From contig NC_087067.1 in assembly GCF_963678635.1 (NCBI RefSeq), positions 53,992,233-54,056,232 on the forward strand: a stretch of 64,000 nt of DNA, in the 5' to 3' direction. How positions within the stretch are numbered: the stretch's first letter is position 1; each line of letters begins with the position of its first letter. A program made the position numbers and the translations under genes. Source of the stretch: Symsagittifera roscoffensis (lineage: Eukaryota; Xenacoelomorpha; Acoela; Convolutidae). Under the pieces are notes generated by a model, which ran no database searches, was not told the DNA's origin, and worked only from the letters and a program-made list of their open reading frames with translations. Of the stretch, positions 55,493 through 63,093 are shown piece after piece.

Positions 55493-56867
55493 TGACATCC
55501 ACAACCCTGGTGAGATGAATGGACAGATCATGGCGCTAAAGGAGCATGTCAAGGCGAGATATAGGCTGTCAGACCTAATAAGAGCCCAAAAGAATGACAA
55601 AATTAAAAGTAACCTCTCCAAATGGATCCATTCGGGGGTCAAGGAGAAGGGGGAACTTGAGGAAGACAGCTACAAGATCTTGAGCCAGTTCCACAAAGAA
55701 AAGAAAGACTTACTTTATCACACAGCTGAAGGGGTGGCAGCGTGCAAGAGGAGAGATGAGGAAAAGATATTACACAAACACAACCTCATCATACTACCAC
55801 AATTGTACCAAACGGAGGTGCTTTTCAGATCACACGACCAGATGGGCCACCAGGGGATAGACAAAGCACAACAAAGGATACTTCACAGGTTTGATTGGCC
55901 AGGAATGAGGAAAGCTTGCGAGAGATGGGTGAATGCCTGCCTGGCATGTCTACAGGTAAAAGACCCAAGGAAGATGAAGTTTCCCCTCAAGTCCGTTGAG
56001 AGCTCAGAGTTCAATGAAGTGGTGCAGATAGACCATCAAAAAATCTGCATGACGGAGTCGGGATATAACCAGATACTGGTTATAATAGATCACTTCACAA
56101 AGTTGGCGGAAGCGGTCCCGTGCCAAACAGCCTCGGCCGAGGAGACATGTGATCATTTGATAACGCATTGGATATCGCGGTATGGTTGTCCAATGACTTT
56201 CCAGTCGGACAACGGCAAAGCTTTCGTGGGGGACTTGACAAAAGAATTGATGAAGAGATCGCACATTGCTCAAGCACACTCGACGACCTATCATCCACAG
56301 ACCAATGGGTTGGTAGAGAGACAGAACAGGACACTGGTCAACATGTTAAGGGTGTACTGCTCAAGATACATGACAGACTGGGACAAATACCTGCCACAGG
56401 TAGTAGGAGCCTATAACAGTACTCAGCACTCAACGACGGGCATCAGTCCTTTCATGATGTTGACGGGCAGGGAGAGGGCAATGCCTCTAACATTCTTCTA
56501 CCCGGAATACGAGGGGAAGAGGACGTCGCCTCAAGCATATGTGAAGGAAGCGATCAAAAGACAACAAGAGCTAAACGAGCTATGCAGGAGGAATACGGCG
56601 CAAGCGCAGATAAGGCAACGCAAGAAATATGACGAAAAAATATTACAAGCAAAGCCATACGAAGTGGGCCAGTACGTGTGGGTCTTCCAAGATGTCATAC
56701 CGCCCAAGGGAACAAAGAAACTACTCAAGAAATGGAGAGGACCGTTCATGATAACGGAAGTACATCAACAAGGACGGTTCTACCGCTTGAGCACATTACG
56801 AAAATCTGAAGCCTCACGTCCCGTCCCCGGAAGACTGGTGCCTACCGAAAGACATGGAGGGTCTTGA
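55452..56867 (+). CDS. Element B ORF1 part 3: integrase (copy 2)
   Basis: Identical to 27,993-29,408, with complete HHCC and D, D, E residues and the same break after the GPY/F module. Confidence 0.92.
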   Translation: MKIVKRMICVKLSDDIHNPGEMNGQIMALKEHVKARYRLSDLIRAQKNDKIKSNLSKWIHSGVKEKGELEEDSYKILSQFHKEKKDLLYHTAEGVAACKRRDEEKILHKHNLIILPQLYQTEVLFRSHDQMGHQGIDKAQQRILHRFDWPGMRKACERWVNACLACLQVKDPRKMKFPLKSVESSEFNEVVQIDHQKICMTESGYNQILVIIDHFTKLAEAVPCQTASAEETCDHLITHWISRYGCPMTFQSDNGKAFVGDLTKELMKRSHIAQAHSTTYHPQTNGLVERQNRTLVNMLRVYCSRYMTDWDKYLPQVVGAYNSTQHSTTGISPFMMLTGRERAMPLTFFYPEYEGKRTSPQAYVKEAIKRQQELNELCRRNTAQAQIRQRKKYDEKILQAKPYEVGQYVWVFQDVIPPKGTKKLLKKWRGPFMITEVHQQGRFYRLSTLRKSEASRPVPGRLVPTERHGGS

Positions 56868-58131
56868 GTATCTGGTGGTAGAGCCAGCGTGTGAGGTGAA
56901 TGAAAAAGGCACCAGAGAGAAAAATGATGGTAATGAGAGCTTGAGTTTGGACGACAATGAAAAGATAGGAGTGGAGTCTGATGCAGCATCATTTGTAGAA
57001 GAAGACTGGAACGACCCGGAGCAAGATGAGGTGCCGAAATGGATGGAGCCAGATCGACCAACACTACCGGAAACCAGGACTGGCAATCGTAAACGCACCG
57101 GCATGAGGTACAACAGGTACGGGGATGACTTCTTGATCGATAAGATACAGCCAGACAAATTGGGCGAGGAACTACTGAATGCAGGCGAGCTGGAAACCGA
57201 AGAGGAATGGCAGGTCATTGACGATGGTGGACACTATCCGCAGGAAGACTACTCGACGCCAGAACTGGAGACGGATCTCGAACAGAGTGTGATAGAGAGG
57301 AGGGAGAACACGAACTTGAGGATACTAGAGTGGATGCGTGATGTCAAAGACGAGAGCCGCGAAGAACAAAGCATTCAGCAAGTCGATGTATCAGCGGCAA
57401 ATTACACGAAGACAGAGGACCCTCTTTTCGGATGGACGGCAACAGACAGACCACTGGACATTCCTCAGGACAATTCAGACCCGACGACATCGACGGGGAC
57501 GTCGATAAATATTTTTGTCCGGGGAGTGGGGGTAGGAATTACCCACACCGAAAATTTGATACTAAAGAAGCTCAAGGAAGTGAGAGAAACAAGCGAATTG
57601 GAACTGGAGGAAGAAGAGCCAGAGCCTACCATAGGTCGGAATTTCAAAACGAAATTTGAAATACCCAATGAATACTCGGAGAACATCATGATAACGGATA
57701 GCGACTTCATCCTGTCAAACAGGACTAGCGCGATCTGCATCACGGCGGACATGAGTTTCAAATCAAGATTGGAAGCTGACTTCAAAAGAGAGTACCAGAA
57801 TGTAGAGTTTCTGTTTAGACAGAGACCAGGACTGGGAGGGATGGCAGCGCTTCCACCGTCAGTGGCACAAGTCCCGGGCAAATATCTGTGCTTCCTAGTA
57901 ACGAGGGTCAAGGACAGGAACACAATTGATCCCGAACACGTGATGTTCGCACTAACAAGACTACGCGACTTCATGATTGAAAGAGGAATAGTGGAGGTCT
58001 CAATGCCGGTGTACGACCCAAACAGGGGCAAACTGAGCTCGAGGGAATTGTACGCTATCCTACATGTAGTCTTCGCGGAAACTGAGATAATGGTGTATCT
58101 GCACAAGAAATACTACTTGAGCATCGCCTGA
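56854..58131 (+). CDS. Element B ORF1 part 4: extension with macro-like domain (copy 2)
   Basis: Differs from 29,395-30,672 by one residue: valine for glutamate (57,290 T) in the EQSEIERRE segment. The macro-like domain at about 57,672-58,131 is unchanged. Confidence 0.72.
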   Translation: MEGLEYLVVEPACEVNEKGTREKNDGNESLSLDDNEKIGVESDAASFVEEDWNDPEQDEVPKWMEPDRPTLPETRTGNRKRTGMRYNRYGDDFLIDKIQPDKLGEELLNAGELETEEEWQVIDDGGHYPQEDYSTPELETDLEQSVIERRENTNLRILEWMRDVKDESREEQSIQQVDVSAANYTKTEDPLFGWTATDRPLDIPQDNSDPTTSTGTSINIFVRGVGVGITHTENLILKKLKEVRETSELELEEEEPEPTIGRNFKTKFEIPNEYSENIMITDSDFILSNRTSAICITADMSFKSRLEADFKREYQNVEFLFRQRPGLGGMAALPPSVAQVPGKYLCFLVTRVKDRNTIDPEHVMFALTRLRDFMIERGIVEVSMPVYDPNRGKLSSRELYAILHVVFAETEIMVYLHKKYYLSIA

Positions 58132-58410
58132 GTTGGGGACACGGGGGTCTCGAGTTGGGCGTGAGGGAGGAGTCTTGAGTTAGGTACTGGGGTGCGGCGC
58201 AGGTAAAGGGATCTTAAGACGTGATTGGCATGACAATTGAATTTTAAAAAGAATTAACGGTGCTAAAACATAAAATGAATCTGCATGCTTTTAAGGAAAT
58301 TCTAATTGAATTGTTTTAAGTGAAAGGAGAATGATAAGATTTTAACCATACTGGTGAAAAGGGGGGTCTCTAGGTTAGGAACATGACATGTTAAGTTTTA
58401 ATATGCTTTC

Positions 58411-58419
58411 TGTTTTCAG
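58411..58419 (+). promoter_or_regulatory. Candidate 3' splice or trans-splice acceptor before ORF2 (element B)
   Basis: TGTTTTCAG followed by A, 213 nt before the ORF2 ATG and equivalent to 5,563-5,574 in A. The duplication breakpoint lies between the A and the G of its AG. Confidence 0.5.
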
Positions 58420-58544
58420 ATCAAGTTTGAAAAACAAAGTTGAAAATCCAACTATACTCAAGCGAGAAACAGAGAGAGAAATCTTGATTGAACTCGTGAT
58501 AATCGGCACTTACAGCAAGTGTTTGCAAGGGAACATTTCTAGAG

Positions 58545-58601
58545 AATTCTTGAGTTGGGTAATACTTGAGTCGGTAAGGTAATTCTTGAGCTGGTTAACA
58601 C
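58545..58601 (+). repeat. Short direct repeats before ORF2 (element B)
   Basis: Three related words of the form TTCTTGAGTTGGGTAA, ACTTGAGTCGGTAAGG and TTCTTGAGCTGGTTAA occur at about 18-20-bp spacing, in the place of A's 20-bp repeat. Confidence 0.7.
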
Positions 58602-58631
58602 ATACCTGTATACATCCCGAAGTCACAAAGA

Positions 58632-60554
58632 ATGGCAGACCGATTCTGGAATTCCATGCCCGCGGCCCTGAAGAAGCCCACTCTTGATGAGCTGTACAGA
58701 CGCTTGAGGGACCTGGACTATACCCAGATAGATGAGAGAATGGCGGTAATGCTGAATGCCATCCTCCAGTTGGAAGACCAGGGTGAATGCAGGGAGTCTG
58801 CGACGGAGGCTGTCTTGATGATCGGCTACACCACCGAGGGTATATCAAACCAAGAACAGACCAGATGGTTGTCTTGGAACGTGGATGGAGGAGTAAGGGG
58901 CTTTGACTTGGCAAGGAATCCTGGCCTGAGTAACAACACTGAATATGGCGCAGGGGAATTCCCACTACCAGCTAGGCCAACAGCAAGATCTACAGGCCAG
59001 GGCTCGAGTAGGGTGCCGTCGATGACGCGAGCGCAACAGACGACCGAGGCATATCCGGATCTGGGTGTTCTAAAGAAAGAGCTCGAGAAGGCGCAGAAGG
59101 AAAGGAACAAGGCGAACCTCGATCGGGATCAGGCGAAGCTGGATCGGGAGAAGATTCAGCTGGAAAGAGACCAGGCAGTCAACGAGCGAGATCAGACTCT
59201 GAGGTTGCTTGAGATGCTAAAAGTTGAACATCAGCAGGAACTAAGGGTGCGGGAGAACGCCGCGAATCGTGATCAACTGAAGTCGGAGTTGGAGAGAGTA
59301 GAACAGCGACAACGCGAGCTTGACGCACAGAAGGGAGCCAGGCCAAAGGAGCGAGTGGTTACCAGCTCGAGGCCAGAGTCGCGCATGGAGGTGGATGAAG
59401 CTCCCAGGGCAAGAGGACGGTTCAACCTTGACCGCGAGGCCCGAGAACACATGAGTGAAGGGTTGGAAGTCTGGATACCGAATGACGCAACGCCTTCCTT
59501 GCGTAGCCTGGAGACGCAACCCGTACGTCCACTGATGGATGTGGTGCTGCCGGGATATACCCCAACCTCGACCTCGAGTGACAGTCAGGTGAGCGGCGGC
59601 TCATCGCGCCTGAAAGAGCTAGGCGAGAAATTACAGCAGAAAAGTCGTGAAAGATCGGCAAGACCGGAGCTTCCCCCAACTTGGAGGGAACAGCCGGTCA
59701 GGAGTGTCGTGATCTCGAGCTATAAGAAAAATACAGAGAAGAGGTACCACAGGCACAATCGGCTGGATTGGAGTGCGGAACAGGGAGCCAGGAGGGACTG
59801 CTTCCATGATGCAGCCTGGGTGGAGTATCTTGCGCCACCTCGTGTGCCAGAGGGTGCAGTTCACCTAATCGTAGGGGACAGCCTGGTGCGGGTGTTGACC
59901 CGGATCCAATCGCATTGGCAGACAGGAATCTTGAGTTTCGCTGGAGCTGCCACGCCACAGATGTTGGCAACCCTTGACATGCTAGGGATGACTAAAGTTT
60001 ACACGGTGACCCTGATGATCGGGACCAACGATGTGTCAAGGGGAGAAGCGAGGAAAATAACGAGGCTGTACGTCAAGATGAGCTGCCTTCTTGAGGAGCT
60101 GAGGATCCAGATGGACCCCATCCTGCTGACGGTATGTACGGTCCCCTACAACATGATGTTTGATCAGCACGCCTTGGAGATGAACGAGAAGGTGCGGAAC
60201 CTAAACAAGGTGATCCGAGACATCCACCGGAAGAGTGTGCTTCCTGTCAGACTGTTGGACGTAGCGGAGCGCATGGAGAAAAAGGGATTCCCTGAAGACA
60301 CCTCCAATGATGGAATCCATTTCGATAGGCCAAGGGGAGCGGAGTGGCTGAACGACGTCTTCCAAGAACACATAAACACGCTAGAGGCGGATCTGCTAGA
60401 GACAGCCCAATTCACATTAGGACCACCTCCGAACCCACCATTCCTTGCCTCAAGGGCCTTGTCTGGTCGTTTGGGAACGAGAGTTGACACTAGAGACAGT
60501 TCGAGGAGCAACCAGACCCGATTGAATGCAGAGTGCCACGCCAATGGAGTCTGA
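58632..60554 (+). CDS. Element B ORF2 part 1: coiled coil and SGNH/GDSL hydrolase
   Basis: 640 codons from the ATG at 58,632 (MADRFWNSMP). Residues 1-75 are a helical domain conserved with A; about 80-155 a linker; about 150-230 a charged coiled coil with four 7-residue units; about 230-360 an Arg/Glu/Ser-rich linker. Residues about 405-590 form an SGNH hydrolase: block I VGDSLVRVL (catalytic serine), block II FAGAATP, block III MIGTNDVSRGE and block V NDGIHFDRPRG (Asp-x-x-His). The family hydrolyses esters, for example removing O-acetyl groups or acyl chains. No signal peptide or membrane segment is seen. It ends by a net four-base difference from A, where the frame runs on into the next part, so a single longer ORF2 is likely ancestral. 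Confidence 0.87.
   Translation: MADRFWNSMPAALKKPTLDELYRRLRDLDYTQIDERMAVMLNAILQLEDQGECRESATEAVLMIGYTTEGISNQEQTRWLSWNVDGGVRGFDLARNPGLSNNTEYGAGEFPLPARPTARSTGQGSSRVPSMTRAQQTTEAYPDLGVLKKELEKAQKERNKANLDRDQAKLDREKIQLERDQAVNERDQTLRLLEMLKVEHQQELRVRENAANRDQLKSELERVEQRQRELDAQKGARPKERVVTSSRPESRMEVDEAPRARGRFNLDREAREHMSEGLEVWIPNDATPSLRSLETQPVRPLMDVVLPGYTPTSTSSDSQVSGGSSRLKELGEKLQQKSRERSARPELPPTWREQPVRSVVISSYKKNTEKRYHRHNRLDWSAEQGARRDCFHDAAWVEYLAPPRVPEGAVHLIVGDSLVRVLTRIQSHWQTGILSFAGAATPQMLATLDMLGMTKVYTVTLMIGTNDVSRGEARKITRLYVKMSCLLEELRIQMDPILLTVCTVPYNMMFDQHALEMNEKVRNLNKVIRDIHRKSVLPVRLLDVAERMEKKGFPEDTSNDGIHFDRPRGAEWLNDVFQEHINTLEADLLETAQFTLGPPPNPPFLASRALSGRLGTRVDTRDSSRSNQTRLNAECHANGV
59112..59195 (+). repeat. 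21-bp / 7-residue coiled-coil repeat (element B ORF2)
   Basis: Units ANLDRDQ, AKLDREK, IQLERDQ and AVNERDQ, co-linear with the repeat in A at 6,304-6,387. Confidence 0.8.
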
Positions 60555-63093
60555 GGAGGTGACGTCATCAACACCTCCAGGCTCGGCGATATCCTCAGTG
60601 GTAGTGGCAGAGAGTAAGCGGGAAAAGAGGTCTATGGAGACCGCTCGCTTGAGATATCCTGAGAAGGTGAAAGAACTGGACCTAGAGAGTTTGGAATGCA
60701 GGCGAGAATTGGCGGAGACCCTGGGGATTGAACGAGTGTCGCACGAGGATTTAAACAGACATCATTGCGTGGACTGGTTGAAAGCTCATGAGGCGCACTT
60801 CTCGAGAACGAAATTGATGGAGACCACAGATCTGACCGGAATTCCCACGAAAGCGATCATGGGACCCATTAACTACAGACCTCTCAAGCTGCTGGGGAGT
60901 CCTGGACTCATAGCAGAACCCCCCAAACACCGAACGAGCATCGCCAGGATCAGGTTGGCGACCCCGGCACAATTGAAAGTGGTGGACAAGCCACTCAATC
61001 CGGGGGGAATGGAATTGCCGGATGCCGCTTACGAAGGCTCGAAATTGGCGGAAGATCCCAGGTACGGGAAGCCCTGTGGCAGCACCCAGCTGGCCAAAAC
61101 CCTGGCAGTTTATGATAGAGCAGATCCAGCTGCTGCGAGAGTAGTTATTGTGGCGGGATCGGACTTCGAAGGAACGTCTCCCAAGTTGTTCTGGCCGGAG
61201 ACTCTGATATACTCTTTGCCAGGAGCTGAATTAAACCAGATGTTAACTCTGGTGGTGGCAATAAAGTCGGAGATGCCCTGTGAACCTGAGCTGCTATTGT
61301 TTGCAGGAATGAATGATCACCTGCACGCGATGGGACTTCTTGAGCAACTGAAGGGCAATGAAATTCCGACATCGAGGAAGATATGGGAAGCCATTCAGGC
61401 GTTGTTTGCAGCGATGAATGAAGTGCAAGAGAATGTTGTCTCGAGATTTGGGTCCAAGACGAAGGTGGTGTTTACCACATCCCCTGGATACGCGAATATG
61501 TCACCCGCCCTACAATTCGTGTACGCGGTCTTGATCCTAATAGCGGAAGGGAATGAATGGCGGATACTAATGGCAGCCCCCAATCGGGAGTTGGAGCCAT
61601 CGAACCTGAGGCTTCGCAAGTCAGAATTGGCGGCGGCATGGGCGGACATATCTCATGCACTGAGGGGCTTCTATGGACTAGCCGACATCCTGATCGTATT
61701 AGACGAGGTGCTCTTGCTAGAGATATCGAACTTTGCCAGGCAACTTAAGTTCAGTCCAGTCATCGGGGACGATCACCCGGCGATAAGCCAATTGACGGCC
61801 AGCTTGTGGTTTCGGAGCATGGATGTGAAGATCACAAATTCCACCAGCAAGTCTAGAGGTCCCAGTAACGAGAGAAGAAATGTGGCCGAGACGGAAAAGC
61901 AATTAGAATCGATGAAATATCGCTTGACGCAAGAGAATGGCTGGTGGCCATTTTTGACACCAAGGCTGGAGAACGCCACGAACAAGACGAGGGAGGAAGC
62001 ACCACCCCTCGTGAAACAAGTCTGGAGTTTTCAGGAGAAACAACTGGAGCTGGCCGAAGCAAGAGACATGACGGTGGCTAGATTTGTCTCGGCCGCCAAT
62101 GAAGTGACAATTGGAGGGTTCTGGAGAGAACACGCCAAGGGTGAATTGAGGACCAGGAGGGATTATGAGATTCTCAAGTTCTTGAGTCCTTGCTGGGAGA
62201 AGGAATTCATGGCAGGAATGTTCGGCACCACGGCGACTATCTTTGGAGCCTTCGTGCAGGAGATACTGGGCATGCCCATCAGCCTGCTCTTGGCTTTGTA
62301 TCTGGTCTACCCCAGATACTTGTTCAACATGGGCCCAGCATACATGTTTAGTCGAGGAGTGGAGACACTTCGAGTTGATGGGTATCTGGCACTATTACTC
62401 TTGACCCATGGGGAATTGGTGTCGTTTCATCGATTAATGGAATATGGAGAGCCTCTGTCTATGGGGAGAGTCCACTCGAGCATTGAAACCAGCTCCAACA
62501 AGTGCGCCGCAGGGTTGAAGACGTTGTTAGTGCAATACCTCATGATGCAGAATCGGCACATGACGGGTGAAGATGAGAATCCAACCTCGAGAGAAGAATG
62601 GAAGAAGATGAATAGAGGGATGCCTCTGTTGACGGACCTATGCCTGGCAATGAAGTCGGACCCTATGGGGATAATCCGGGGACCCTATGGGGATAATCCG
62701 GGGATAATAAACGTACGCATTCCCAGACCCCCTGGTGACAACGTATCGTCACTCTGTGACGCACTTGAGTCTTATCAGTATACTGGATGGGACGGCGCTA
62801 AATTGGTGTCAGCAGGAGGTGCTCAGAGCGCGAATGAGCAACACGGTACTCTTTGGAAAAGTGAAAGATGCCGAGCTGATAGTGTACAACTTCAGGGGGC
62901 AAATGCAATGTATAATGGGAGGCAAGCGAGAGGGCCCCATCGAAATGTATCCCAAGTTTTGGAACTTGAACCCATTGACGGCAGACGGACGAGAGATCTT
63001 GAGGATTGCTGCCTGGAAGGAGTGCTTTGCACTGGTCAAGAGGGAGCTGGAGACCATAATGGAGAAAGAAATCCTCCCAGCCACCATGCCTGA
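60526..63093 (+). CDS. Element B ORF2 part 2: second SGNH-like domain and unrecognised region
   Basis: Overlaps part 1 by 29 nt in another frame; MESEEVTSS aligns with A's frame running out of the SGNH domain, so this is a continuation and not necessarily a separate start. Residues about 195-330 carry VVIVAGSDFEG, LPGAELNQML and LLLFAGMNDHL, an SGNH-like order with GSD in place of GDS, then VVFTTSPGYAN and RILMAAPNRELEP. The next region is helical with a hydrophobic run (FGAFVQEILGMPISLLLALY). Family sequence ends near codon 711 (about 62,659). After that, a 22-bp duplication and a deletion shift the frame, so the last 140 or so residues to 63,093 are out-of-frame translation. Confidence 0.72.
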   Translation: MQSATPMESEEVTSSTPPGSAISSVVVAESKREKRSMETARLRYPEKVKELDLESLECRRELAETLGIERVSHEDLNRHHCVDWLKAHEAHFSRTKLMETTDLTGIPTKAIMGPINYRPLKLLGSPGLIAEPPKHRTSIARIRLATPAQLKVVDKPLNPGGMELPDAAYEGSKLAEDPRYGKPCGSTQLAKTLAVYDRADPAAARVVIVAGSDFEGTSPKLFWPETLIYSLPGAELNQMLTLVVAIKSEMPCEPELLLFAGMNDHLHAMGLLEQLKGNEIPTSRKIWEAIQALFAAMNEVQENVVSRFGSKTKVVFTTSPGYANMSPALQFVYAVLILIAEGNEWRILMAAPNRELEPSNLRLRKSELAAAWADISHALRGFYGLADILIVLDEVLLLEISNFARQLKFSPVIGDDHPAISQLTASLWFRSMDVKITNSTSKSRGPSNERRNVAETEKQLESMKYRLTQENGWWPFLTPRLENATNKTREEAPPLVKQVWSFQEKQLELAEARDMTVARFVSAANEVTIGGFWREHAKGELRTRRDYEILKFLSPCWEKEFMAGMFGTTATIFGAFVQEILGMPISLLLALYLVYPRYLFNMGPAYMFSRGVETLRVDGYLALLLLTHGELVSFHRLMEYGEPLSMGRVHSSIETSSNKCAAGLKTLLVQYLMMQNRHMTGEDENPTSREEWKKMNRGMPLLTDLCLAMKSDPMGIIRGPYGDNPGIINVRIPRPPGDNVSSLCDALESYQYTGWDGAKLVSAGGAQSANEQHGTLWKSERCRADSVQLQGANAMYNGRQARGPHRNVSQVLELEPIDGRRTRDLEDCCLEGVLCTGQEGAGDHNGERNPPSHHA
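62659..62702 (+). repeat. Perfect 22-bp tandem duplication breaking ORF2
   Basis: Two identical units beginning GACCCTATGGGGATAATC at 62,659 and 62,681. A has one unit followed by about 40 nt (including LEEVVTCIYGPA codons) that B lacks. Confidence 0.92.

Larger units (their letters stand above)
30960..58418. repeat. 27.46-kb tandem duplication, copy 2
   Basis: This is the second copy of the block at 3,497-30,959, head to tail with no spacer. At the junction (30,959/30,960) the spacer sequence ending TTTTCA is joined to CGTTGGTGAAC from inside the integrase. Only one base (A) is shared by both breakpoints. At the far end (58,418/58,419) the spacer continues as TTTTCAGATC, which shows the uninterrupted element B sequence. 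Divergence is near zero, so this is either very recent or an assembly artefact. Confidence 0.97.
58132..58631 (+). other. Element B spacer between ORF1 and ORF2 (complete)
   Basis: 500 bp without a gene. CTCGAGTTGG and CTTGAGTTAGG words follow the ORF1 stop, then A+T-rich sequence, the acceptor at 58,411-58,419 and short CTTGAG-YTGG repeats (58,545-58,600) before the ORF2 ATG. Confidence 0.75.

Noticed and set aside
58632-63093. ORF2 as a classical retroviral envelope gene
   Set aside because: No signal peptide, no furin-type site and no C-terminal membrane anchor were seen; the recognisable domain is an SGNH hydrolase.
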